Source: JANJWP01 sp964482035 (GTDB lineage Bacteria; Patescibacteriota; Gracilibacteria; BD1-5; UBA2023). From it: a DNA stretch of 64,000 bases. The first letter of the stretch is position 1; the number at the start of each line of letters is the position of its first letter. The DNA lies in NCBI GenBank assembly GCA_964482035.1, contig CAYZVC010000001.1, positions 62,001-126,000 on the forward strand, written 5' to 3'. This document shows, piece after piece, positions 54,780 through 63,019 of this stretch. Position numbers and translations under genes: made by a program. Below the pieces are notes generated by a model. That model saw nothing but the letters and a program-made list of their open reading frames with translations. It ran no database searches and was not told the origin of the DNA.

Positions 54780-56450
54780 ATGGCAGAAAACCAGACCCCG
54801 GAAAAAATTCCCGCCCAACCCCAAGCCGAGCAGGCTCCTGCCGACAAGGCGCTTTCCGAACTCCAAAAGAATCCCGACGCGCTCAAGGATTTGGCGAAAA
54901 ATCCGGAATTTCTGCGTACGCTCGACGCGCTCAAATCGAATCCCGCCGTCAAAGAGGCGCTCGACAAGGCCTGGAACGCCGCGCTCGTTTCGCTCTACCG
55001 TGCTGGTTTCGAAGGCGCGACCCCGGAAAGACAGAAGGACTTGGTCGCCGCGATGCCCGAAGGCGAACGCGCCGTTCTCGTTTTTCACGTCCGCTCGTAC
55101 GACCGCGACAACGGTACCGACCTTCCGCCGGTAAATCCGAACGATCCGGAGTCCCTTTCCGCCGTCGCCGCGTCCATGCGCCGAACCATCGAAATGGGAA
55201 AGAACGCCGAAGCGTTGAAGAAATCCGACATCAAGGGCCGTTTCGATCAGATCAAGCAGAGTGCCGCCGAAGCCGCGGCAAAAGACCCGGCCAATGCCGA
55301 AGCTGCGAAAATCCTCGAAAAGCTCGACGTGGCGACCATGACGGAAAAAGACGTTTCCAAGCTCCGCATGTCCGGAGTCGACCTTTCCAAAATCTTCCTC
55401 GTCGAAGGCGGCGGTTCGCCCTGTCAGGGGAAAGACGCCATCCTCAAGGCTTCGATGAACGTCGAACCGGGAAAGGGGTCGGGAATGAAACTCGTCGTGG
55501 ACTTCGGAAAGAACGACAAGGTCAACCGAAGCGTCGGGGCAGGGGACATCCTTCCCGACGAAGTGAACCGCGTGAAGATCAACGGCACCGAAGGTACGAA
55601 AAAGCTCGATCCGCGACCGGGTTTCTATGATCAGCAAGGGAAATACCTTCCGATTTTCGACGGCTATACCATCGAAGTGCTTTCCTCGAAAGAACTTTCC
55701 GAAGCCGATAAGAAGGCCGCGCTCGACGCGCATTCCCGCCGTTTCGAAGAAATCGTTTCCGACGACGTTGCCGATACCGTGCGCGAAGCCATGACTGCCC
55801 AGCACATGCTGGTGAAGGCCGATACCCCGAAGGAAGCCGAAGCTCTCGCCAACGTTCTCTCGGCGACGCTCGGGTTCTCCGACAAGCCGGACCAGGTCGC
55901 CAAACTCAAGGCCGACCTCCTCGGTGCGGGCGTAGACCTCGGAAAGGAAGGTCCGTACGCGGCGAAAATCCAGGAGTTCCACGTCCAAATCGCCAAGATG
56001 TCCCTCGATAGAGGCGGAAAGCCCGCCGGAGTGCCGATGGGCGGCATTTCTTCCGGAGCGGCCGAACGTTCCCCGTCTGGTACTACGCTCTGTTCGAAGA
56101 CCGCGCGCGAAAATGCCGCGAGAATCTTCGGGGTCCAGCTCGGAAGGGGCGACGCCATTGCCGTCCAAAATTCGTACGGTGCGGTCGGTCTGCGGAATTC
56201 GCCCGACCCGTCGCGCAGTCCTACCGAAATATCTTCCGGACTTCCGCCGAACGATCCCAAGGCGAACTTCGCGGACGTCTTCACCGGTTCGAAGAGCGAT
56301 TACGGACACCGTTGCGTCGCCTTCAAAAAGGGCGAAAGCTGGTACGTTCTTGACCCGTACGTCAATAAAACGACCGATCCGGTTCCGCTCGCGCAGTACC
56401 CGCGCGCCGGCCAAATCAGAAAAGCCGCGTTGTACACGCTTCCGGCTTAG
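54780..56450 (+). CDS. Large protein with papain/NlpC-like C-terminal domain
   Basis: 556 aa without signal peptide. The N-terminal half consists of charged helices (PEKIPAQPQAEQAPADKALSE onward). The C-terminal domain has TTLCSKTARENAARIFG (Cys about 439), DYGHRCVAFKKGES (His about 511) and WYVLDPYVN (Asp about 524). This Cys-His-Asp order and the GHRCVAF strand fit papain-fold amidases such as NlpC/P60 or CHAP-type peptidases. Peptidoglycan or protein cleavage is inferred. No UGA in 556 codons. Ends TAG before a terminator. Confidence 0.6.
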   Translation: MAENQTPEKIPAQPQAEQAPADKALSELQKNPDALKDLAKNPEFLRTLDALKSNPAVKEALDKAWNAALVSLYRAGFEGATPERQKDLVAAMPEGERAVLVFHVRSYDRDNGTDLPPVNPNDPESLSAVAASMRRTIEMGKNAEALKKSDIKGRFDQIKQSAAEAAAKDPANAEAAKILEKLDVATMTEKDVSKLRMSGVDLSKIFLVEGGGSPCQGKDAILKASMNVEPGKGSGMKLVVDFGKNDKVNRSVGAGDILPDEVNRVKINGTEGTKKLDPRPGFYDQQGKYLPIFDGYTIEVLSSKELSEADKKAALDAHSRRFEEIVSDDVADTVREAMTAQHMLVKADTPKEAEALANVLSATLGFSDKPDQVAKLKADLLGAGVDLGKEGPYAAKIQEFHVQIAKMSLDRGGKPAGVPMGGISSGAAERSPSGTTLCSKTARENAARIFGVQLGRGDAIAVQNSYGAVGLRNSPDPSRSPTEISSGLPPNDPKANFADVFTGSKSDYGHRCVAFKKGESWYVLDPYVNKTTDPVPLAQYPRAGQIRKAALYTLPA

Positions 56451-56495
56451 TTCCGGTTCGAGAACGCGCATCCGCATCCGATTATTGCCATCATG

Positions 56496-56525
56496 AAAAA
56501 ACCGCCCCTTCGAGGGGCGGTTTTC
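56496..56525. terminator. Bidirectional terminator
   Basis: AAAACCGCCCC-TTCG-AGGGGCGGTTTT between convergent genes. Confidence 0.9.
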
Positions 56526-56540
56526 GTCGTTTCGGACGGT

Positions 56541-57131
56541 TTACGGACGCTTTTCAGTGCCGTAGAGCATCGTGGCGACGTGGTAGAGATCGGCATTGCC
56601 GGAGGAAGCGACTTCTTTCCCGGCGATGTCGTACGTTTTACGCATCTTGGGTTCCCATGCGGCGACGGTTTCGGTCGCACGGGCCTGCGCTTTGGTTTTG
56701 GCTTTTCCGGCTTCCTTCCAGACGGTACCGCGCATGTCGACGACCTTGTGCGGTTTGGCTTTGCCCGCATTCGAAACGTGGATGCGGTAATCGATGCGGT
56801 AGAGGCGGCTGCCCGGATCCGAAGTTTCCATGACGGAAACGGCGAATTTCGAGAAACGCACGTCGCGCGACTTGGCGATGCGTTCGAGGTCGCCCACGAA
56901 CGCCTTGTACGCTTCGTCATGGACTACCGCCAGGTCTTTCCCTTTTACGGTCACTAGTACTTCGGATTCCGGGTGGGAAATTTCGATGGAAACCGGTGCC
57001 GGCGCTGCTGCTTTCGGAGCAGTGGCGCCCCCCGATGCGCAGGCGGCGCAGAGGAGAACGGTAGCCGCGAGCGCGGCGATGGTGGGAAAACGGCTGGTTC
57101 GGTTTTTGGAAATCCCTTTGGTTTCGGTCAT
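56541..57131 (-). CDS. SD-led lipoprotein
   Basis: 196 aa. Signal with lipobox LCAAC (Cys about 31), a short Ala/Pro linker, then a domain of strands and helices (DEAYKAFVGDLERIAKSRDVRF onward). GAAGGAG Shine-Dalgarno nine bases before the ATG. No internal UGA. Ends TAA. Family not recognised. Member of the SD-led group. Confidence 0.7.
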   Translation of the reverse strand: MTETKGISKNRTSRFPTIAALAATVLLCAACASGGATAPKAAAPAPVSIEISHPESEVLVTVKGKDLAVVHDEAYKAFVGDLERIAKSRDVRFSKFAVSVMETSDPGSRLYRIDYRIHVSNAGKAKPHKVVDMRGTVWKEAGKAKTKAQARATETVAAWEPKMRKTYDIAGKEVASSGNADLYHVATMLYGTEKRP

Positions 57132-57269
57132 GGCTTTTCGCTCCTTCGTTGGTGTTTGCCGGATTCCTTATTACTTATGAAACTCGTTTCGTCAAGGGCC
57201 GATACTGCGCGCTTTTCCCGTTTGCCCGATTCGGATTCCGGAGTATCCTTTGCGGGTAAACGACCCCGA

Positions 57270-58007
57270 ATGAGGAAACCTTCTTTCGAAAATTTCCGCT
57301 TCAGAGCCTTTCGGCCTTCTTTCCACTTCTCCAAACGGAAGGCGGCGTTCTGGTTTTGTACCTTGTCCATAGGTTTTTTCGCGGTTTCATACCTCGCCGT
57401 AGAAATCGCCGCGTACGGAAGGACGTACGACGGCGTCGCTTCGGTTCCGAAGAATTCGGTCGGACTGGTTCTCGGAACTTCTTCCAAGCTCGCCGACGGG
57501 ACGGGAAACGCCTACTTCGCCCTCCGCATGAGTGCCGCGTCTCAATTGTACAAGGAAAAGAAAGTGGATTGCCTGCTCGTTTCCGGGGACAACGCCACGG
57601 CGAATTACAACGAAATTAAGAGCATGCAGCTCGCGCTCATGGAGAAGGGAGTTCCGCCGGAGAGGATATTCGGGGACTATGCCGGTTTCCGTACGCTCGA
57701 TTCGGTCGTGCGCGCCAAAGAGGTTTTCGGGCTTTCGAAGTTCACGGTCGTCTCGCAGGAATCCCACGCCAAACGCGCGGTGTTCCTCGCCCGGCTGGCC
57801 TGAGTCGACGCCGTGGCGTACGAGGCCGTGACTCCGCCGTTCTCCGCCGCCGCGCTTCCCATTCTCAGGGAGATTCCCGCCCGCGCCGTGGCGTTCTACG
57901 ACGCCGTGCTCGCCGGAGTTCGCCCCAAGTTCCTCGGCGACGCCGTGAAGATCGAAACCGATTCTTCCGTCCGTCCCGTACCGGCCAAAGTCTGTTATCC
58001 CCGTTAA
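57270..58007 (+). CDS. SanA-like DUF218 envelope protein (one UGA-Gly)
   Basis: 245 aa. One TM helix (about 28-48) and an extracytoplasmic DUF218 domain: TYDGVASVPKNSVGLVLGTS, CLLVSGDNATANYNEI and GFRTLDSVVRAKEVFG match SanA. SanA influences envelope permeability to vancomycin in enterobacteria. TGA at 57801 lies before VDAVAYEA. The ATG at 57270 is preferred over upstream ATGs because a promoter (TTGCCC near 57223, TATCCT near 57244) lies between. Ends TAA. Confidence 0.8.
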
Positions 58008-58022
58008 GTCCGCGCTCCGCAC

Positions 58023-58295
58023 ATGAAAACCTACGTACTCGACGCTTCGAAATTTTCCGACGTCCCCGCTTTCTACGACGAAGTTTCCCACGTTTTCGGA
58101 TTTTTCGACGAATTCGGACGCAATCTCGATGCCCTCGCCGATTGCCTCGACGACGCGTCGGGCCTTTCCGAAATTCGCAAGCCGTGCGAGGTCGTTTGGA
58201 GGTCTTCCGAATCGGACGCGCTCGACTCCGGTTTCCGCGATTCCGTCTTCGAAATTTTCAGAGAAGTTGACGCTCTCGATTTTCGAGTAGAGTAA
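58023..58295 (+). CDS. Barstar-family protein
   Basis: 90 aa. The start MKTYVLDASKFSDVPAFYDEV and the helix FFDEFGRNLDALADCLDD are the barstar signature, the surface that blocks RNase active sites. No barnase-like RNase gene is adjacent. It could protect against foreign contact-delivered RNases or act in regulation. 15 bp after the sanA-like gene. Ends TAA. Confidence 0.85.
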   Translation: MKTYVLDASKFSDVPAFYDEVSHVFGFFDEFGRNLDALADCLDDASGLSEIRKPCEVVWRSSESDALDSGFRDSVFEIFREVDALDFRVE

Positions 58296-58326
58296 GCGGA
58301 CTTCTTTCGAACGTACCAAATTTCCC

Positions 58327-59628
58327 ATGTCCCAATTCGATTTCGCTTCCGCGAACCTCCGCACCGACGCTTCGGCCGATTCGGCCTCGCTTTCCGGACT
58401 TCTTTCCGAAATCCAGAACGACCTTTCCGAGAAATCGTGGTCGAGCGACTACGCGTCCTTCCTCTTACCGGAAACTTCGGAATACCTCGAATCGTCCGTC
58501 GCGATGGCGGCCGAATTCGCGGATTGCGACGCGCTCGTCATCGTGGGTATCGGGGGTTCGAACCTCGGTACCGCCGCGATTGCGGAAGCGCTTTTCGGAA
58601 AACTCGCGTACGCCCGTCTTGAAAAGACGCTCTTCTTTCTCGATACGGTCGACACTTCGAAGGTTTCGAACGTTCTTTCCGTAGTCGAAGCGATTACGTC
58701 CGACGGCGGAAGGGTCGGGCTCGTGACCGTATCGAAATCCGGTTCTACGGCCGAAACCGCCGCGCTCTCCGCTGTGGCCTACGAGTTCATGAAGAAGCGC
58801 TGCGGACTTTCCGCGTCCGACTGCGTCGCCATCACCGAGCCGGGTTCGAAGCTCTCGAAATACGCCGAGTCGGAAGGATGGAAATCCCTCCCGATGCGTC
58901 CGAAGGTCGGCGGAAGGTACAGCGTCCTTTCCAACGTAGGGCTTTTTCCCCTCGCATTCCTCGGTGTCGACGTCGAAGAACTTCTCGAAGGCGCCGCGGC
59001 CGGAATCGCGGATTCGTGCGCGGAAGACCCGACTGTCAATCCGGCGTTCCTCGGGGCGAAATATCTTTTCGAAGGTTCGTCCGAAGGCCGAAACGTCGTC
59101 GACCACTTTTTCTTTACCGACGCGTTCGAATCGGTGGGGAAGTGGTACCGTCAGCTTTTGGGTGAAAGCGTGGGCAAGGAATTCCGGAAAGACGGCTCCC
59201 GCGCCAACGCCGGACTCACTCCCACCACTTCCATCGGTTCCACCGATCTCCACTCCGTCGGCCAACTCTATTTGGGTGGTCCGCGCGACAAATCCTTCAC
59301 GTTCGTCCGCGCGGTTCCTGCCGAAGAACTCCGCGTTCCTCAACACGCCGCGCTCGACGCGGTGGTTCCGCATATCGCGGGAAAGCCGCTCCAAACCATT
59401 ATGGACGCCATCTACCAAGGTACCGCGGAAGCGTACCGCACCAAGGGGATCCCGTTTGCGCAGTGGGAACTCCAGGAAGGTTCCGCCTACGACCTTGGGT
59501 ATTTCCTCCAGGTCAAAATGTGCGAAGTGGCGTACTTGGGAATGATGTTCGGGGTCGATCCGTTCGACCAGCCCAACGTCGAAGACTACAAAGTCGGAAC
59601 CAAGCGCGTATTGGCGGAAGGTTCGTAA
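58327..59628 (+). CDS. pgi: Glucose-6-phosphate isomerase
   Basis: Interconverts glucose 6-phosphate and fructose 6-phosphate. 433 aa. VIVGIGGSNLGTAAIAEAL (about 72), TVSKSGSTAETAALS (about 137), the downstream LLGESVGKEFRKDG and the active-site region NAGLTPTTSIGSTDLHSVGQL are all in place. No UGA in 433 codons. It stands before a strong terminator and after the barstar gene. The ORF starts at ATG 58327 without Shine-Dalgarno. Confidence 0.93.
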   Translation: MSQFDFASANLRTDASADSASLSGLLSEIQNDLSEKSWSSDYASFLLPETSEYLESSVAMAAEFADCDALVIVGIGGSNLGTAAIAEALFGKLAYARLEKTLFFLDTVDTSKVSNVLSVVEAITSDGGRVGLVTVSKSGSTAETAALSAVAYEFMKKRCGLSASDCVAITEPGSKLSKYAESEGWKSLPMRPKVGGRYSVLSNVGLFPLAFLGVDVEELLEGAAAGIADSCAEDPTVNPAFLGAKYLFEGSSEGRNVVDHFFFTDAFESVGKWYRQLLGESVGKEFRKDGSRANAGLTPTTSIGSTDLHSVGQLYLGGPRDKSFTFVRAVPAEELRVPQHAALDAVVPHIAGKPLQTIMDAIYQGTAEAYRTKGIPFAQWELQEGSAYDLGYFLQVKMCEVAYLGMMFGVDPFDQPNVEDYKVGTKRVLAEGS

Positions 59629-59635
59629 CGTTTGA

Positions 59636-59664
59636 AAAAACCGCCCCGGAAACGGGGCGGTTTT
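59636..59664 (+). terminator. Terminator after pgi
   Basis: AAAACCGCCCC-GGAAA-CGGGGCGGTTTT. Confidence 0.9.
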
Positions 59665-59729
59665 CCAAATCCTGTTGCCAAGAAAAGGGAAACGCGTAGG
59701 CTCTCCCACGTATTTCCAACTTTTCGAAC

Positions 59730-60200
59730 ATGCGCCAGTCGACGCTCATCTTCGTCCTCAACCCGAAGGGCGAAATCCTCCTCGCGATGAAAAAGCGCGG
59801 CTTTTGAGAAGGGAAGTGGAACGGCGCCGGCGGCAAGGTCGAAGCGGGCGAAACCATCGAAGCCGCGGCAGTGCGCGAGCTCCGCGAAGAAACCGAAGTG
59901 GACGTTCCCGAGACTAAGCTCGAGAAAGTGGGCGTCCTCCATTTTACGTTCGAGAAGAAGCCCGAATGGGATCAGGACGTCAACGTCTTCTTCGTTCGCG
60001 ATTACGCGGGTCCCGATGCCGTCGAAACCGAAGAAATGGCTCCTAAATGGTTCAAGGTCGAAGACATTCCGTACGACGACATGTGGGCCGACGATCCGTA
60101 CTGGCTTCCGCGCGTCCTCGAGGGCGACAAGGTGGACTTCTCGTTCACGTTCGACCCGGACGGAGACCTCGTCGAGGTAGTCGAAGGGTATACCGGGTAA
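59730..60200 (+). CDS. Nudix hydrolase, MTH1/MutT-like (UGA-Gly at residue 26)
   Basis: 156 aa. The Nudix box GGKVEAGETIEAAAVRELREETEV is complete. The preceding KKRGF-(UGA)-EGKWNGAGGK puts TGA (59805) at the conserved Gly of the KKRGxGxGxWNGxGGK motif of MTH1-type enzymes, which hydrolyse oxidised purine nucleoside triphosphates. Probable sanitation of the nucleotide pool. The O-antigen ligase-like gene begins 4 bp after its TAA. Confidence 0.9.
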
Positions 60201-60204
60201 TCCG

Positions 60205-61422
60205 GTGGAACGCGCTTTGCGAAAATTCGCGATCGCGTTCTTTTTTGCGTTCCCGATAATGTCCGGGCCTTTCGCTATCCCCATCCTCGCCCTTTCCGTT
60301 TTGATTTTCGGGCTCCGGGCGTTCGGGCACCTTTCGGCTTTCGAAGGAAGCCGGTTGGTTTTTCTGGTTTTTTGAGCGGCAGTCCTTTCCGTTTGGACGC
60401 TCGCTGCCAAATGGAGGGAGTTCGAATGGAGGAAGCCTCGGACCGAGACGTACGCCGTTCTTGCGTTCGCCGCCCCGTTCTGGGCGTCCTCTTTCGCGAA
60501 TCCTGGATTCCCGGTCGTCGAAGCCGCGAAAGGGGAGACGTATTCGGTGCTTCCGTTCCTTTCGATTTTCCTCGTCGCGCTTTCGGTATCGGCGTTTCCG
60601 CCTGATTGGAAGACCGGATCGCTCAAGGCGTTGGTTTTGGGATTCGTCTGCGCGAACTTTCCCTACGCCGTTATCCAGCGTCTCGGGTTGGATCCCTTGG
60701 CCGATACGTTCATTCTGCCTTGGCAGGACGGAAGGGCGTACGGAACCTTTTGAAATCCCAATTCGCTGGCGTTTTTCGCCGTGCTCAGCTTGCCGCTCGC
60801 ATTTTCCCTTTTTCGAAAGGGGATACCGAGATACGCCCTGATAGTCGCGCTTTTTTCGATATGCGTCCTCAGCGGCAGCTGGAGCGGGACCGCGGTCTTC
60901 CTCGGGTACTTGTCGTACCGGTATTTCGGTTTTTTAAAAACTTCCGTCGCCGCATTGGCCGTAGCCGTCGCGTTTTTCTCGTTTTCCCAGCATTTTCAGG
61001 ACAAACGAATGTCCGTCTGAACCCGCGTGGCGATCGTGGGCGACGCCGCGCTCCGTTCGGTTTCCAATCCGCGCACGTTCCTTCTTTGAGACGGGGCTTC
61101 CGCCGTGGAAGAATGGTTTTCTGCCCACCGGAGCGCCGAAGTGACGAATTTCGTAGACCCGCAGACGCCCATAGACCGCGCGCATTTCCTCTTTTTCGAC
61201 CTCTCCCTCGTTTTCTGAACCCCGTTCGCGCTCGCTCTTTTCGCCGCGTTTTTTTACCTGTCATGAAAAACCGAGAGGCCGGTTTGTGAGGCGCTCTCGG
61301 TTTTCTTCGTTCTTTCGTGTCTGCATACGCCGGATTCGGCACACATTCTTTTCGTGGCGTTGCTCCTCGTTAGCGGACGACCGGTTCCGAAGAAACGGGG
61401 ATTTTCGGTTTGAACGGCGTAG
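60205..61422 (+). CDS. O-antigen ligase-like polytopic membrane protein (seven UGA-Gly)
   Basis: 405 aa with about ten TM helices. The motif RAYGTF-(UGA)-NPNSLAFFAVLSLPLA and a later SGSWSGTAVF are typical of Wzy/RfaL (O-antigen ligase) proteins, which join glycans outside the membrane. TGA at 60373, 60751, 61018, 61087, 61216, 61264 and 61411 gives one of the most UGA-rich genes here. The GTG start at 60205 supplies the first helix; ATG 60259 is an alternative. The TAG stop lies 53 bp inside the 3' end of the convergent FecR gene. Confidence 0.7.
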
Positions 61423-62974
61423 CGTCGCAGAGGTTTCCGATTCCGTCGTTGTCCGAGTCGAGTTGTCCGGGGTTCGGCTTGCCCGGGCAGTTGTCTTCGA
61501 TGTCGGGAATCTGGTCGCCGTCCGTGTCTTTCGCTATCGGGGCGGACGGAACCGTCGTCGTGGAGGCCGGGGCCGTCGGCACGGGTGTTTTTATCGGATT
61601 CGTCGCGGTGGCGGTCGTCGTATTTACGGGTGCCGGCGGAGTTGACGAGGTGGTGAGGCCGGTTCTCGGAACGATGGTAGGAACGGGGTTTGCGGACGAA
61701 GTTTTCGGAGTCTCGGGAACGAGGCTTTCCGGTCCGTTCGTTCCGCTTCCCGTTTCCGGAACGAGGTCGTCCGAATTCGCCGATTCCATCCATTCGCGGA
61801 TTTTTTTCGAACGCTCTTCGCGGAGGCTTTCCACCCGTTTGGTTATCCGTTGCCGGAGTTCCCCGTTCGAGGCTCATTTGGCGATTTCCTTGCGGGTCGT
61901 GCCGATGATTCCGTCCTGCCGTACGAGATACGCTTCGCGTTCGGTTTCGCGCATGAGGAGGCCTTTGGAGAGGGAAGTGGCGCCGCTTCCCATTTTCGCC
62001 TTTACGCGGTCCCGGATGGTGGGTTCCCTGAAGAAGAAGTCGACTTCGTCCGCTTTCGGCATGCTCGCGTCCATTTCTTTCTGGATGCGGGGAAGTATGG
62101 CCTTGAGTTTTGAACGGTCGAGCTTGGATTTCACGGTTTCGTCCATCGGGTCGGTGAGTCAGGATCCCGAGAAACCGCGGGCCATCTTTTCAAGACGGTC
62201 CATGTAGACGAGGTCTTTGACGGTGTTGTCACGAACGAACGCGTCGTTCATGACAACCGACATGGCCAACCGGTTTTTCTTCATTTTGAATGCCTTCGGT
62301 TCGAACACGACGCCGTTTTCCGGCTCGACTCGCTCACGGTTTTCGATGCCGTCCTTATCTTTGTAGGTTACGTCCACGCCGGGGGTTTCCGCTCCGTTTC
62401 CGGTGGAATCGATGACTTCGACGGAAGTTTGCGCCGCCGATTTTTTCATACGGACGGACGTTCCTCGCACTCCTGCCGAGAGGTCGGAGGTGTTGATCGA
62501 GAAGAACGAACCTTCCGTAAGCGGCTTGAGGATTCGGGCCCAGATTTCTCAGGATTCCAACGAGAGCTCGGTATCGGAATCGTCGGATTTCGTAATGGAA
62601 ATCGAAGAGTCGGCACCTAGGCGGACGACGCTCGCGTCGGCGAACACGATTTCCACTGAGGAATCCTCGCCGGTCGTCACCGTATCCCCGACGCGCACGG
62701 AATCCCCGACGGCGAACGCCTTCGTATCGCCGGCATCGGAAACCGCGTTCAGTAAGACTTCCCCGTCCACGCGGTTCACGTAGGCGACCTCCGCTCCCGG
62801 GGCTACGCTGACGGTTCATGTGGAAACGGCGCTCTGCGAACCCGATTGCGTCGTCTGGTACGTCACTTGGCTTGCGGAATCCCTTCCTTTCGTCGCGTAC
62901 CACCCGCCGGCTCCGAGGAGGAGCAGCAAGACGACGACGCCGGAGATTTTCGCGGCGGATGACGGATTTTCCAT
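61370..62974 (-). CDS. FecR-domain surface protein with TSP3 repeats (four UGA-Gly)
   Basis: 534 aa. Signal anchor (about 10-24), then a FecR domain (about 75-190) with GDSVRVGDTVTTGEDSSVEI and FADASVVRLGADSSI. A helical charged region, a Thr/Pro-rich linker and a C-terminal pair of Ca-binding TSP3 repeats (DTDGDQIPDIEDNCPG, DSDNDGIGNLCD) follow. TGA codons lie at about residues 52, 142, 272 and 367. Divergent from the CHASE2 gene, a pairing common in bacteria, which suggests joint envelope sensing. Confidence 0.85.
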
Positions 62975-63019
62975 AGAACGGGTATACTGGGGTAACTTTC
63001 CGCATTATAGGTCCGCTTC

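Noticed and set aside
57177..57269. Upstream ATG at 57177 as start of the SanA-like protein.
   Set aside because: It would add a basic Ser-rich stretch that overlaps the likely promoter (TTGCCC/TATCCT); the ATG at 57270 gives the normal signal-anchor layout.
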